Source: Luteibaculum sp964627445
GTDB taxonomy: Bacteria; Bacteroidota; Bacteroidia; Flavobacteriales_D; Luteibaculaceae
Direction of reading: 5' to 3'
Length of the DNA: 64,000 nucleotides
Assembly (NCBI GenBank): GCA_964627445.1
Contig: CAZVJF010000001.1
Location: forward strand, 429,590-493,589
Under the pieces are notes generated by a model. The model did not search any database, was not told the origin of the DNA, and saw only the letters and a program-made list of their open reading frames with translations. Positions within the stretch are counted from its first letter, which is position 1, and each line of letters begins with the position of its first letter. Positions 1-7,168 of the stretch are shown one piece after another. The position numbers and the translations under genes are program-made.

Positions 1-12
1 CTCAGAGGCTTT
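1..12 (-). repeat. Edge of a repeated terminator hairpin
   Basis: The first 12 bases are identical to 1362-1373, which form one arm of the hairpin at 1348-1373. The rest of this copy lies outside the window. On the minus strand it would follow the stop of the 98-residue membrane protein (36-332), where its terminator should be. The same terminator therefore seems to follow two successive cassette units. Confidence 0.5.
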
Positions 13-35
13 ATGTAACCAAGCATTTTTACTGG

Positions 36-332
36 TCACATATTTTTTCCTATTAACTCGAGATAAATCGGGTACAAGTACAAAAGACTACCCAGAATTG
101 CCAAATAATTAAACGGATTAGTTGTATCATGTTTAAAAAACAACCGAACAAACCCGTAAACAGGCAACAAGATAAATAACACCAACAACATAATAACTAA
201 ATGATTATGTATAGGCTTATAATACAGATATTTATCATAAATCTGTGTACCAAAAACGCTATCCATAAACATAACTACAAACAACAGAAATGATACACTA
301 ACTAAGGCGTGTATAATGTTTCTAAAAATCAT
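36..332 (-). CDS. Small three-helix membrane protein, candidate immunity protein
   Basis: A 98-residue, very hydrophobic protein with three likely membrane helices (about residues 7-27, 43-66 and 75-93) and a short polar stretch after the first. I recognise no family. Its ATG overlaps the TGA of the upstream RHS-lipase gene in an ATGA arrangement (329-332), so the two are translated together. In RHS and other polymorphic toxin loci the gene directly after the toxin tip normally encodes its immunity protein. An inner-membrane immunity protein would suit a lipase-type toxin acting on membranes. The role is inferred from position only. The gene is A+T-rich compared with the housekeeping genes further right, as expected for accessory cassettes. 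Confidence 0.65.
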   Translation of the reverse strand: MIFRNIIHALVSVSFLLFVVMFMDSVFGTQIYDKYLYYKPIHNHLVIMLLVLFILLPVYGFVRLFFKHDTTNPFNYLAILGSLLYLYPIYLELIGKNM

Positions 333-1255
333 CCACCTGATTTTTCGGTATTTTGAGAATCATCTGGCTTAAACTGCTCTTTGAGTAATTCTTTAGAGAA
401 GTCCTGCGTATCTTCATCTACTCCTCCATGTGCATCTAACCCTTGCTTTGATTTTTCTGAGTCGTAATTATAATTTATTATCTGAGTGTTATCATTCCCT
501 TCAGCAGCTTCTGTAGGATATCCTCGAGAACCAACTTTAGACCTCTCTGTTTGATAAATATTAAAATTCTCATCAACATTATCAGGAATCTCTAGTGGCT
601 TCGAAGCAGGCTCTAAAGCAGGGTCTACAGTTAATAATAGCTTTACTTTTATCCCTTCTTTTTTCAGCAGTTTACTAACCTGATTTGCAGCAACACCACC
701 CAAGCTATATCCATATATTGCTATCGTCTCTCCTTCCTTATAATTTTCTTTCACATAATCAAATGCAGATGTAATAACATCTCCTGACAAATTAGTATTA
801 TAAGTAGTTACTTGTATGCCTAAATTATTTGCATCTGAATATGTCTCAATATCATTCTTAATATTGATTACAGTTGATGAAACTTCACCATTCGAGAACA
901 TATCATTACCACCAAAAAGCAATACCTTTTCTAGCCCTTCCAACTCAATAGCATCAATAACCCTATTTTCACTAAATGCATAAGTACTATTGTATGGGTA
1001 TTTAGAAGCTAACGGGTCAACAGCAAAGAACCTACCCAACCTTGGGTCATACATTCTGTATTTGAAGTTTATAATGTTTCCAGCCCCTTTAATTTCGTCA
1101 TCCTTTTCTTGCCCTTGGAACCCATACCGGTAGCCGTTTCCACTTTGAAAATTCCGACCAGGCATTGGCATCCCGAACGAATGTGAATATCCTGAATTCA
1201 TTCTTAAGGCTTCTTGCACCTCGGGAAGGTAAGGGTTTTGGAAGTTACGAATCAA
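329..1255 (-). CDS. Orphan RHS C-terminal cassette with lipase-like toxin domain
   Basis: Residues 28-108 match the conserved end of Bacteroidota RHS proteins: MPMPGRNF, then YRYGFQGQEKDDEIKG, then KYRMYDPRLGRFFAVDPL and the YAFSENRVID stretch. The variable tip (109-308) resembles an alpha/beta-hydrolase lipase. GYSLGG supplies Ser184, TVDPALEP gives Asp211 and LDAHGG gives His276, in the correct order for a catalytic triad. Full RHS proteins exceed 1000 residues, so this is an orphan tip lacking the YD-repeat shell. There is no ATG at the 5' end: the longest frame starts at TTG (1255), and the first ATG is at 1201. It may be silent, or it may be a recombination donor for a complete RHS gene elsewhere. 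It is stop/start-coupled to the downstream membrane protein. The substrate (phospholipid) is inferred from the fold. Confidence 0.75.
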   Translation of the reverse strand: MIRNFQNPYLPEVQEALRMNSGYSHSFGMPMPGRNFQSGNGYRYGFQGQEKDDEIKGAGNIINFKYRMYDPRLGRFFAVDPLASKYPYNSTYAFSENRVIDAIELEGLEKVLLFGGNDMFSNGEVSSTVINIKNDIETYSDANNLGIQVTTYNTNLSGDVITSAFDYVKENYKEGETIAIYGYSLGGVAANQVSKLLKKEGIKVKLLLTVDPALEPASKPLEIPDNVDENFNIYQTERSKVGSRGYPTEAAEGNDNTQIINYNYDSEKSKQGLDAHGGVDEDTQDFSKELLKEQFKPDDSQNTEKSGG

Positions 1256-1347
1256 TATTTTGGTAAAGAAGTGGTTTTTGCCAACTACACATCTTCTCGG
1301 TTATAGATGCTTTTATTGCCAAAAGAAAAATTCAATCCATAATGTAA

Positions 1348-1373
1348 AAAGCCCCTGATTGCTCAGAGGCTTT
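1348..1373 (-). terminator. Rho-independent-type hairpin between RHS cassette units
   Basis: An 11-bp stem with one mismatch and a 4-base loop is followed on the minus strand by five T residues. It lies downstream of the small ORFs at 1440-1818 and upstream of the RHS-lipase cassette. One arm recurs exactly at the left edge of the window. The 1256-1439 interval otherwise contains nothing I can assign. Confidence 0.6.
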
Positions 1374-1439
1374 CTAAACTCGCTTGCAAATCCTGCGAAA
1401 CGGGGATTTATAGAAGTTTTGGGGAAGGTGATAGGTTAC

Positions 1440-1562
1440 TTAAAACCTACTGAGAATTAGAGCAAAGCACACGTAAAAAAGAATACCGTAAAGACTATAC
1501 TTAAAAACAGCTTTCTGTTTTTTTCTAAAACCTTCACTGGCAAATTTAAGACTCAAAAACAT
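1440..1562 (-). CDS. Small membrane ORF, possibly a decayed immunity gene
   Basis: A 40-residue ORF with a basic N-terminal half (RKKQK) and one hydrophobic helix (about residues 24-38). The same frame is open upstream to a TAA at about 1617-1619, and a seven-codon ATG ORF (MADMSEN) begins before that at 1640. The reading frame may therefore be the remains of a longer protein interrupted by a stop. It sits where an immunity gene would sit in an RHS cassette array. No family recognised. It could also be non-coding. Confidence 0.3.
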   Translation of the reverse strand: MFLSLKFASEGFRKKQKAVFKYSLYGILFYVCFALILSRF

Positions 1563-1650
1563 ATTTAATGGTGTAGGGAATAAAAAGCAAAACACCTTTA
1601 ACACTACTGAAATATCTTAATTTTCAGACATATCGGCCATAAAATGAAAC

Positions 1651-1818
1651 TTAATTTAGTATTACATCTATCGCATGAATAAATAAGAAGAACATCAGGA
1701 TACACAAAATCCCATACATGAGGTCACTTATTTTATCAATAAATGCCTGTTTGCCGATTAAGCCTTTAGTAACGCTTTTCATAAACCTTCCGAATCCAAC
1801 TAATATTCCGTATCCCAT
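1651..1818 (-). CDS. Small membrane ORF in RHS remnant region
   Basis: A 55-residue ORF starting with ATG. It has a glycine-rich, basic N-terminal part and one strong C-terminal membrane helix (about residues 34-54, including GILCILMFFLFIHAI). It starts four bases after the TAG of the fragment at 1822-1977. That stop/start spacing is typical of a toxin tip followed by its immunity gene. No family recognised. It is candidate immunity debris from an older cassette. Confidence 0.4.
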   Translation of the reverse strand: MGYGILVGFGRFMKSVTKGLIGKQAFIDKISDLMYGILCILMFFLFIHAIDVILN

Positions 1819-1821
1819 ATG

Positions 1822-1977
1822 CTATTCCTCCGCACAATTACCATCCTCCATAATGGATTCAAATATCTCCAGTCCTGAATACGGTTTTTCAAAGATTTCT
1901 TTAGCATTCTTATTTTCAATAACAGCATTCTGAGCCTTAAGAAACGGAGCTTTTTTTAGTTTCAGAGGGAACGTTGC
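1822..1977 (-). pseudogene. Fragment of a toxin tip or RHS end
   Basis: A 51-codon frame open from a TAG at 1978-1980 to a TAG at 1822-1824. It has no start codon at its upstream end. The translation is charged and soluble (it ends GLEIFESIMEDGNCAEE). Its upstream end overlaps, in a different frame, the RHS fragment at 1962-2168, so a frameshift or recombination joint near 1962-1977 would connect the two. No family recognised. Confidence 0.35.
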
Positions 1978-2168
1978 CTAGATATCACATGCTTTACAAT
2001 CCGATTTCCCATACCATCATAGGTAAACCGTAACTCAAATTTAGAAGAATCTTCGGGTACCACCCTTACTACTTTACCCGCCTGATTCCACTCAATTTCT
2101 TGAATAATATCGTTTTTATCTCGTGTTAAATTACCACTTGCACTCGTTCCTCGCTCGGTATAAACTCC
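1962..2168 (-). pseudogene. RHS/YD-repeat fragment
   Basis: The minus-strand frame encodes a clear YD-repeat segment, including TYDGMGNRIVKHVI preceded by EIEWNQAGKVVRVV. This is the usual signature of the last repeats before the RHS core in Bacteroidota. It is bounded by an in-frame TAG at 2169-2171 and a TGA at 1962-1964. There is no start codon and no RHS core, so it is a remnant of a larger RHS gene whose remainder has been deleted. A CCCTGAGCTTGTCGTAGGG repeat element lies at its broken upstream edge. Confidence 0.7.
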
Positions 2169-2213
2169 CTACGACAAGCTCAGGGTAAATCTTGCCCACG
2201 CGATAAACACCAG

Positions 2214-2251
2214 ACACAAAAAAAGCCCCATAACTTACGTTACAAGGCTTT
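2214..2251 (-). terminator. Terminator after tRNA-CAT
   Basis: Inverted AAAGCC/GGCTTT arms, with an inner TAAC/GTTA pairing, are followed on the minus strand by a run of seven T residues. It starts 13 bases past the tRNA 3' end, so it is the natural tRNA terminator. Confidence 0.65.
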
Positions 2252-2263
2252 ATTTTTCACTTG

Positions 2264-2337
2264 TGGTCCCACATGGGCTCGAACCATGGACCCCTTGATT
2301 ATGAGTCAAGTGCTCTAACCAGCTGAGCTATAGGACC
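2264..2337 (-). tRNA. tRNA with CAT anticodon (elongator Met or lysidine Ile2)
   Basis: A 74-base cloverleaf. The acceptor stem is GGTCCTA/TGGGACC with one G-T pair, the D-arm is AGCTCAGCTGGTTAGAGCA, the anticodon stem is CTTGA/TCAAG around loop CTCATAA, and the T-arm contains GGTTCGAGCCC. Discriminator A; CCA is not encoded. Anticodon CAT (complement of 2301-2303) fits elongator tRNA-Met or the tRNA-Ile whose C34 is modified to lysidine. I cannot separate these by eye. It is not the initiator, because the acceptor has a normal first base pair and the anticodon stem lacks the three G-C pairs. Confidence 0.93.
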
Positions 2338-2405
2338 TGTTTAGTTTCCCGGTTTCCAGTTACCCTTGGCTTCGCTGAGCTTAGGACCTCCTGAAAACAG
2401 GACGG

Positions 2406-2436
2406 CAAAGGTAATTTTTTCCGCGATTATTCACAA
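2406..2436 (-). promoter_or_regulatory. Putative Bacteroidota promoter for tRNA-CAT
   Basis: On the minus strand a TTG (2434-2436) is followed, after 20 bases, by TACCTTTG (2406-2413). This fits the Bacteroidota sigma-A pattern TTG-N19-21-TAnnTTTG. It lies about 70 bases upstream of the tRNA. Confidence 0.45.
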
Positions 2437-2450
2437 TAGCAAAACGCTTC

Positions 2451-3542
2451 CTAAAATGCCTCGCCAAACGTAATGTAAAAACCGGAGCGGTCTTTTAGGC
2501 CCATGGAGTAATCCAAACGGGCATTCAGCTTATCGGTTAACCGCACCCGCAAACCGGCACCCCCAGCTACCTGGGTATTGCGCAAGGCCCATTGCTCATA
2601 GTCTTGTGCTCCATTTCCAAACCCTACAAATGCGGCCAGACCGATGCGCCAAAACAGCATCCTGCGCGCCTCAAACTGCAATGCGGTAACGTGTTTTTGC
2701 AAAATGGATCCCTCAAAATAACCGCGCAACTTTTTGGTGCCGCCCAGCTTGGGGTATGCAGTAAAAGGCGCCTCGCCCAACAAGTTTTGGGTATAGCCGT
2801 TGATGACAAAAGTTCCCTTTTCGCTCCAGGGCAGGTATAGGGTAGCATCTAGGGTTAACGTGGTGTACATATAGTCGGGGTTAACCGACTGCTCCATGGC
2901 TGCATCTATAAAATGTCCTTTTGTTGGAAAGAGCACGTTGTTGCGTTGATCTAGTACCGCTCCTATACCTAGAGTAGCTACAATGTGGTCTTCCGAGCCC
3001 GGTACCTCTTGGGGAGCCAAGCGACCTTCCTCTACAAAATTGGTAAACTCAAACTGGTCATACACCAACCGTGGCCCCACAAAAACACCGTCGCTCAGTT
3101 GGTAGTTGGCATTCAGCCGTACCCGCGGAAAATTAGCACGGTAAAACTCTATAGTATCGGCTGCTACGCCATTGGTAAATCCAAAGTACCGAAAGGTGTA
3201 ATCGAAGTACCCCAGCTCTCCGGTGAGGAACAGTTGCTGATCGAATGCATAAACGCTAAACGGCAAATACAGCAAGGTTTGTTTTAACGTGGTGTAGGCA
3301 AAACCTAGCGTCACTTGAGACTGCCTTGGGGTAAAATTACCATTGGGGGTTTTTATAACCGAGGTAACACCTGCGCCCAAGCCTAAGCCGGTTTCTGGCG
3401 TGTAAAAAGCAATGGGAATGGGAAAGATTTTGGCCTTCTTATCAGACCGCGTTTCGGTACTATCTTGTGCCATCAAAATGGTACTACAGCATACTAGTAC
3501 CAGGGCTATTAAGGCGGAATACAGCGAAATGGAAGGGCGCAA
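2451..3542 (-). CDS. BamA/TamA-family outer-membrane beta-barrel protein
   Basis: A 363-residue protein with a signal peptide (about 1-25, ending ILMAQ) followed almost at once by a beta-barrel resembling the surface-antigen (Omp85/D15) barrel. It has alternating hydrophobic strands, GPRLVYDQF, GAVLDQRNNVLFPTKGHFID (the typical start of the D15 domain), GGTKKLRGYFEG (an RGY-like motif equivalent to BamA VRGF/Y) and a C-terminal phenylalanine. There are no obvious POTRA domains, so it is much shorter than BamA (about 800). Family members of this size occur in Bacteroidota as outer-membrane proteins of unknown cargo. It is a single gene, divergent from the HAD gene at 3662. Confidence 0.85.
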   Translation of the reverse strand: MRPSISLYSALIALVLVCCSTILMAQDSTETRSDKKAKIFPIPIAFYTPETGLGLGAGVTSVIKTPNGNFTPRQSQVTLGFAYTTLKQTLLYLPFSVYAFDQQLFLTGELGYFDYTFRYFGFTNGVAADTIEFYRANFPRVRLNANYQLSDGVFVGPRLVYDQFEFTNFVEEGRLAPQEVPGSEDHIVATLGIGAVLDQRNNVLFPTKGHFIDAAMEQSVNPDYMYTTLTLDATLYLPWSEKGTFVINGYTQNLLGEAPFTAYPKLGGTKKLRGYFEGSILQKHVTALQFEARRMLFWRIGLAAFVGFGNGAQDYEQWALRNTQVAGGAGLRVRLTDKLNARLDYSMGLKDRSGFYITFGEAF

Positions 3543-3661
3543 AACAGGGCTTTTTGGTTACATAGTCCTACCAACGAAGTTCCGCCCAGCAGCGATGTTG
3601 CGCCATCGTTAAGCTTTGGTAATTGCGCGGAAATGCCGAAAAAACTCCAATTTTTGCAGCC

Positions 3662-4321
3662 ATGTATTCATTCGATGCTTCTACAGTAAAAATCTTCGAC
3701 TTGGGGGGTGTTATCATTAACATCCAACCGCAACATACCATACAGCAACTAGAGGCGCTGGTAGCCAACAAAGAACAGCTGCCCGCCATACGCCCCGAGG
3801 TGCAAGACTGGTGGTTTAGCTACGAAAAGGGCGAGTGCACTTTTGAGAGCTTACTGCAATACCTCAACCCGTTTTTTGCCAAGCCGCTGAGCCTGGATGC
3901 ATTTCGAACACTTTGGAACGACTTATTGCTCGATATTCCCCAACACCGCTTGGATACACTAGTAGCCTGGGCTCAAAAGGAGCCGCTGTATCTGTTGTCT
4001 AACACCAATGAAGAACACATTGTGTTTATCAATCATTACCTTAAAAAGCAATTTGGGGTGGATGGATTGGAAGGCATCTTTGAAGACCTTTTCCTGTCTT
4101 ACGAACTGCACATGCGCAAGCCCGGTGCCGACATTTACCAGTATGCTCTAGAAAATATTCCAGCCCAACCCAAAGACCTGCTATTTTTTGATGATACGGA
4201 GGAAAACGTAAGCGGCTCCAAAGCAGCTGGCCTAGAAGCGGTTTGGGTACCCCAAGAAAAAAACGAGGCCTTTTGGTCTTATCTGAAAACTGAGATCCAG
4301 GAGAATACAAAAGCGGTGTAG
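3662..4321 (+). CDS. HAD-superfamily hydrolase (YihX-like phosphatase)
   Basis: A 219-residue HAD subfamily IA protein. Motif I is IFDLGGVIINI with nucleophile Asp13; the second acidic position is Gly, as in YihX-type members written FDLGxV. Motif II is LLSNTNEEH, the Lys is in MRKPGADIY, and motif IV is LLFFDDTEENV. An alpha-helical cap lies between I and II. It probably dephosphorylates a small sugar phosphate or nucleotide in the cytoplasm; the substrate cannot be told. I chose the ATG at 3662 rather than the in-frame ATG at 3623, because the HAD fold starts directly after it. It stands alone between divergent and convergent neighbours. Confidence 0.87.
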   Translation: MYSFDASTVKIFDLGGVIINIQPQHTIQQLEALVANKEQLPAIRPEVQDWWFSYEKGECTFESLLQYLNPFFAKPLSLDAFRTLWNDLLLDIPQHRLDTLVAWAQKEPLYLLSNTNEEHIVFINHYLKKQFGVDGLEGIFEDLFLSYELHMRKPGADIYQYALENIPAQPKDLLFFDDTEENVSGSKAAGLEAVWVPQEKNEAFWSYLKTEIQENTKAV

Positions 4322-4328
4322 GTGTAGC

Positions 4329-4655
4329 TTATTCGCCATCCACCCAATGGTACTCCCTTTCTACCACCGCCACGCGCACGGTGTAGTAGTCGTACCACTC
4401 GTTTTGACTTTTGCGTATGGCCGCATCGTGCACCTGCTTTTGGCGCCATGCTTTTACCGCGTCCATGTCGCGCCAATACGAGACGGTTATGCTGGGATCA
4501 TCGCCCACGGTCTCGTGCCCCAGGTAACCGGGCTGCGAGGTAACCAGCTCATCTAGATAATCGGCAACGGTACTAAATTCGGGATCGTAAACCTTCTTTT
4601 TGCTGCTAAATATTACGGCAACATAAGGTGGATCATATAATGGTGGTTTTTTCAT
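4329..4655 (-). CDS. Antibiotic-biosynthesis-monooxygenase-like (ABM) protein
   Basis: A 108-residue cytoplasmic protein of the dimeric alpha-beta barrel ABM type. It has an N-terminal strand YVAVIFSSKK, a central GYLGHETVGDD strand, ITVSYWRDMDAVKAWRQ (the family's typical SYW...A.aW..q helix) and a C-terminal VRVAVVEREY strand. Members such as YdhR or YgiN act on quinones, haem or have no proven substrate, so no reaction is assigned. Its start overlaps by two bases the upstream longest frame of mtnA, but mtnA itself begins at 4699. The two genes are therefore divergent with a 43-base spacer. Confidence 0.8.
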   Translation of the reverse strand: MKKPPLYDPPYVAVIFSSKKKVYDPEFSTVADYLDELVTSQPGYLGHETVGDDPSITVSYWRDMDAVKAWRQKQVHDAAIRKSQNEWYDYYTVRVAVVEREYHWVDGE

Positions 4656-4698
4656 GGAAAGGTGTTATACTGCACCTAAAACTAGCAGTTTCTTCGGT

Positions 4699-5811
4699 AT
4701 GAAAATCAATGGCAAAAGCTACCGTACCATTTGGTTCGATGATCATCGACCAAATGTTGTATACACCTTCGATCAGCGCAAATTTCCGCACCAGGTGGAA
4801 GTGTATGAAATTACCGACTCGGAGAAGGCCGCCAAAGCCATAGAGAAAATGGTAGTGCGCGGTGCACCCCTAATTGGTATTACTGCAGCTTTTGGAGTAT
4901 ACCTTGCCGCCCGAGAAACACAAGGCGAAGAAGCGATTGCATACATTAAAGAGCGCATAGCACGTTTGCGCAGAACCCGCCCCACCGCGGTAAACCTCTT
5001 TTGGGCCCTAGACCAACAGGAGCGCATAGTTACCGAGAGTCCAGAAAGTTCTAGCCATACCCTAGCCCAAAAACTACTCGCAAATGCCAAAAAAATGCTG
5101 GAGGCCGATGTAGAAGCTTGCAACACCATTGGCTCGTATGGCTTATCTATTATTGAGGAAATTGCCGCAACCAAAGAAGATGGCGAAACCATAAACATTC
5201 TTACACACTGCAACGCGGGCTGGCTAGCCTGTATTGATTGGGGTACGGCCACAGCCCCTATTTACATGGCGCACGATAAAAAATTACCCATACATGTTTG
5301 GGTAGATGAAACCCGTCCGCGCAACCAAGGGGCACAGCTAACCGCTTTCGAATTACACCAACACGGAGTGCCCCACCACGTAATTACCGACAATGCGGGT
5401 GGATTGCTGATGCAGCAAGGATTGGTAGATATGGTGATTGTAGGAGCCGATCGCGTAGCCCGCAATGGCGATGTGGCCAACAAAATAGGCACCTACCTTA
5501 AAGCACTGGCCGCCCACGATAACCACATTCCGTTTTACGTGGCTGTACCCAGCAGTACGGTAGATGTAGAAACTCCCACAGGAGGACACATTCCCATAGA
5601 AAACCGATCGGAAAAAGAAGTAAAATACGTGCAAGGAAAAGGCAAAGAGGGCACCGAAAAAGTACTGATATGTCCTGCCGAATCTCCAGCATACAACCCC
5701 GGATTTGATATTACTCCAGCACAGTATATTTCGGGGTTGATAACCGAGCGCGGCATCATTGCGGCCAACGAAGAAGAAATTACCCATCTGGCAGGCACCT
5801 CTGCAGTATGA
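4699..5811 (+). CDS. mtnA: S-methyl-5-thioribose-1-phosphate isomerase
   Basis: A 370-residue enzyme that converts methylthioribose-1-phosphate to methylthioribulose-1-phosphate in recycling of methylthioadenosine from polyamine or other SAM-dependent synthesis. Family signatures are VVRGAPLIG near the N-terminus, THCNAGWLA (catalytic Cys), DETRPRNQGAQLTAFEL and GADRVARNGDVANKIGTY (catalytic Asp). The ATG at 4699 (MKINGKSYRT) is the start because the homologous region begins there. An ATG at 4654 would add an unrelated 15 residues. Its TGA overlaps the ATG of the next gene (ATGA, 5808-5811), so the pair is coupled. No mtnK, mtnC or mtnD gene lies nearby. Confidence 0.95.
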   Translation: MKINGKSYRTIWFDDHRPNVVYTFDQRKFPHQVEVYEITDSEKAAKAIEKMVVRGAPLIGITAAFGVYLAARETQGEEAIAYIKERIARLRRTRPTAVNLFWALDQQERIVTESPESSSHTLAQKLLANAKKMLEADVEACNTIGSYGLSIIEEIAATKEDGETINILTHCNAGWLACIDWGTATAPIYMAHDKKLPIHVWVDETRPRNQGAQLTAFELHQHGVPHHVITDNAGGLLMQQGLVDMVIVGADRVARNGDVANKIGTYLKALAAHDNHIPFYVAVPSSTVDVETPTGGHIPIENRSEKEVKYVQGKGKEGTEKVLICPAESPAYNPGFDITPAQYISGLITERGIIAANEEEITHLAGTSAV

Positions 5812-6413
5812 TAGACGAAGGCTATATTAAGTTTCATTTGCATTGGGAGGAAGACCCCCAACCTGTGGTAGCCGCAGATGATGAAATCATCCAATACCGA
5901 GATCGCATGTTTGTACTAAACATGATAGGTCATGACACGGTACACGATGTAGGCTTTGGAAACATATCGCACCGTACCGAAAACACCCAATTTGTGGTTT
6001 CGGGCACACAAACCGGGCACCACGAAAAGGCCACCCCCGCTCACTTTTCTTGGGTAACCCAATACCACATTGCCAACAACAGCGTGCACTGCAAAGGCCC
6101 CGTGAAAGCCAGTAGCGAAAGCCTTACCCATGCCGCCATTTACGAGTTGGACGCACGGATAAAGGCGGTTATTCACGTACACCACAATGCCATGTGGGAA
6201 CACTACAAAGATTTACTTCCCACCACCAAAGACAGTGTACCTTATGGTACTCCAGAGATGGCACGAGAGATATTTAGGTTGTGGCGCGGCCCAGCATTAC
6301 CGCAACAGAAAATTTTGGTAATGGGTGGCCACTATGGCGGCCTCATTAGCTTTGACACTAATTTTGCCGAGGCCGCAGAGCGCCTAGAGTTTTATCTGGA
6401 ACGTTTGCCTTAA
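5808..6413 (+). CDS. Class II aldolase/adducin-family protein (MtnB- or Ald2-like)
   Basis: A 201-residue protein with the class II aldolase/adducin fold. The zinc-site motif HVHHNAMW is preceded by the substrate-loop sequence ASSESLTHAAIYELD. GFGNISHRT stands where the phosphate-binding GNLS/GNIS segment is expected, and a third His candidate lies in GGHYGGLI. Translational coupling to mtnA indicates that methylthioribulose-1-phosphate is the substrate. Two enzymes of this fold use it: MtnB (dehydratase, aerobic methionine salvage) and Ald2 (aldolase giving dihydroxyacetone phosphate and a methylthio-aldehyde). Sequence alone does not let me choose. The absence of mtnC/mtnD next door leaves the aldolase option open. 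Confidence 0.82.
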   Translation: MIDEGYIKFHLHWEEDPQPVVAADDEIIQYRDRMFVLNMIGHDTVHDVGFGNISHRTENTQFVVSGTQTGHHEKATPAHFSWVTQYHIANNSVHCKGPVKASSESLTHAAIYELDARIKAVIHVHHNAMWEHYKDLLPTTKDSVPYGTPEMAREIFRLWRGPALPQQKILVMGGHYGGLISFDTNFAEAAERLEFYLERLP

Positions 6414-6419
6414 ACTGGG

Positions 6420-7151
6420 TTATTTACTGGCCCTGGCCGCATATAAAATCAGTTGCTTTTTCAAGTAGTCTGTTAGATACAGCATTTCCCTACCAATGGT
6501 GTTTAGGGCTTCATCGTACTTTAAATTTTGCGCAGGCGTTTGGTCGTAGTGTCTGGGATCGTTGTACGGTATGGCAAATCGTGTATCTGCTCCAGGCACT
6601 AATGGACAAGAGCGGTCGGCATCGGAGCATACCATAACGGCTACAAAGTTGTCTTTGGGATTCATCTCATGCGTAAACTTCTTCGACTGCATCTGCCATA
6701 CTGGGTAGTTTCCAGGAGTTACCGATACCACCGGATTTTTAACTGCCCTAGAAAAAGCCGCGTTAAAACCAGCCCGCTCTACAGCGGCAATAGCGTTGGG
6801 GTTGAACGCGGTAGCTTCCATACCTCCAGAGTAAGAGGCAAAACCCTCAATACCAAAAAACAGGGTGCCATATTTAAACCATAAGTCCGATAAATGGCTG
6901 CGTCTGGAGTTGTGGGTACACACAAACAACACACCGTAAGGGCTTGCGCTGCCTCGTTTTTCCAGAAGGAAGTCAGCTATTTCGCGCAAGGCTGTTTTGC
7001 GCTCTTCGGATATGGCATCAAATTGCTGTACCAGTTGCTCGGTGCGCTGCGCTAAAGCCGGGTTAATTTTTATTTGCAGTTGCTGCGCCTGGACTTGCAT
7101 TCCTACAACTAAAAACAATAACAGCGATACGGTTTGGATAAAGCTTCTCAT
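6420..7151 (-). CDS. Arsenate reductase (pI258-type) with N-terminal signal peptide
   Basis: A 243-residue protein. Residues 1-22 look like a signal peptide ending VQAQ. A helical stretch follows, then a low-molecular-weight phosphatase domain from about 72. The P-loop CTHNSRRS fits CX5RS, with Cys78 as nucleophile. The downstream cysteines Cys175 and Cys182 in VCSDADRSCPLVPG match the disulfide-relay pair of thioredoxin-coupled ArsC (pI258 ArsC has CSDADNNCP). This supports arsenate reduction rather than plain tyrosine phosphatase activity. It is the second gene after arsR. A second copy of the arsR operator box lies directly upstream of its ATG. The export signal is odd, because ArsC normally works in the cytoplasm with thioredoxin. 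Confidence 0.85.
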   Translation of the reverse strand: MRSFIQTVSLLLFLVVGMQVQAQQLQIKINPALAQRTEQLVQQFDAISEERKTALREIADFLLEKRGSASPYGVLFVCTHNSRRSHLSDLWFKYGTLFFGIEGFASYSGGMEATAFNPNAIAAVERAGFNAAFSRAVKNPVVSVTPGNYPVWQMQSKKFTHEMNPKDNFVAVMVCSDADRSCPLVPGADTRFAIPYNDPRHYDQTPAQNLKYDEALNTIGREMLYLTDYLKKQLILYAARASK

Positions 7152-7168
7152 GATTTGGTTTATTTACT

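Noticed and set aside
1718..1933. 71-residue plus-strand ORF in the RHS debris
   Set aside because: It lies antisense to minus-strand frames that read as a toxin/RHS remnant and a small membrane ORF. Its composition looks like a reverse-complement shadow.
4773..5252. 159-residue minus-strand ORF inside mtnA
   Set aside because: Fully contained in the well-supported mtnA gene; low-quality composition and no motif.
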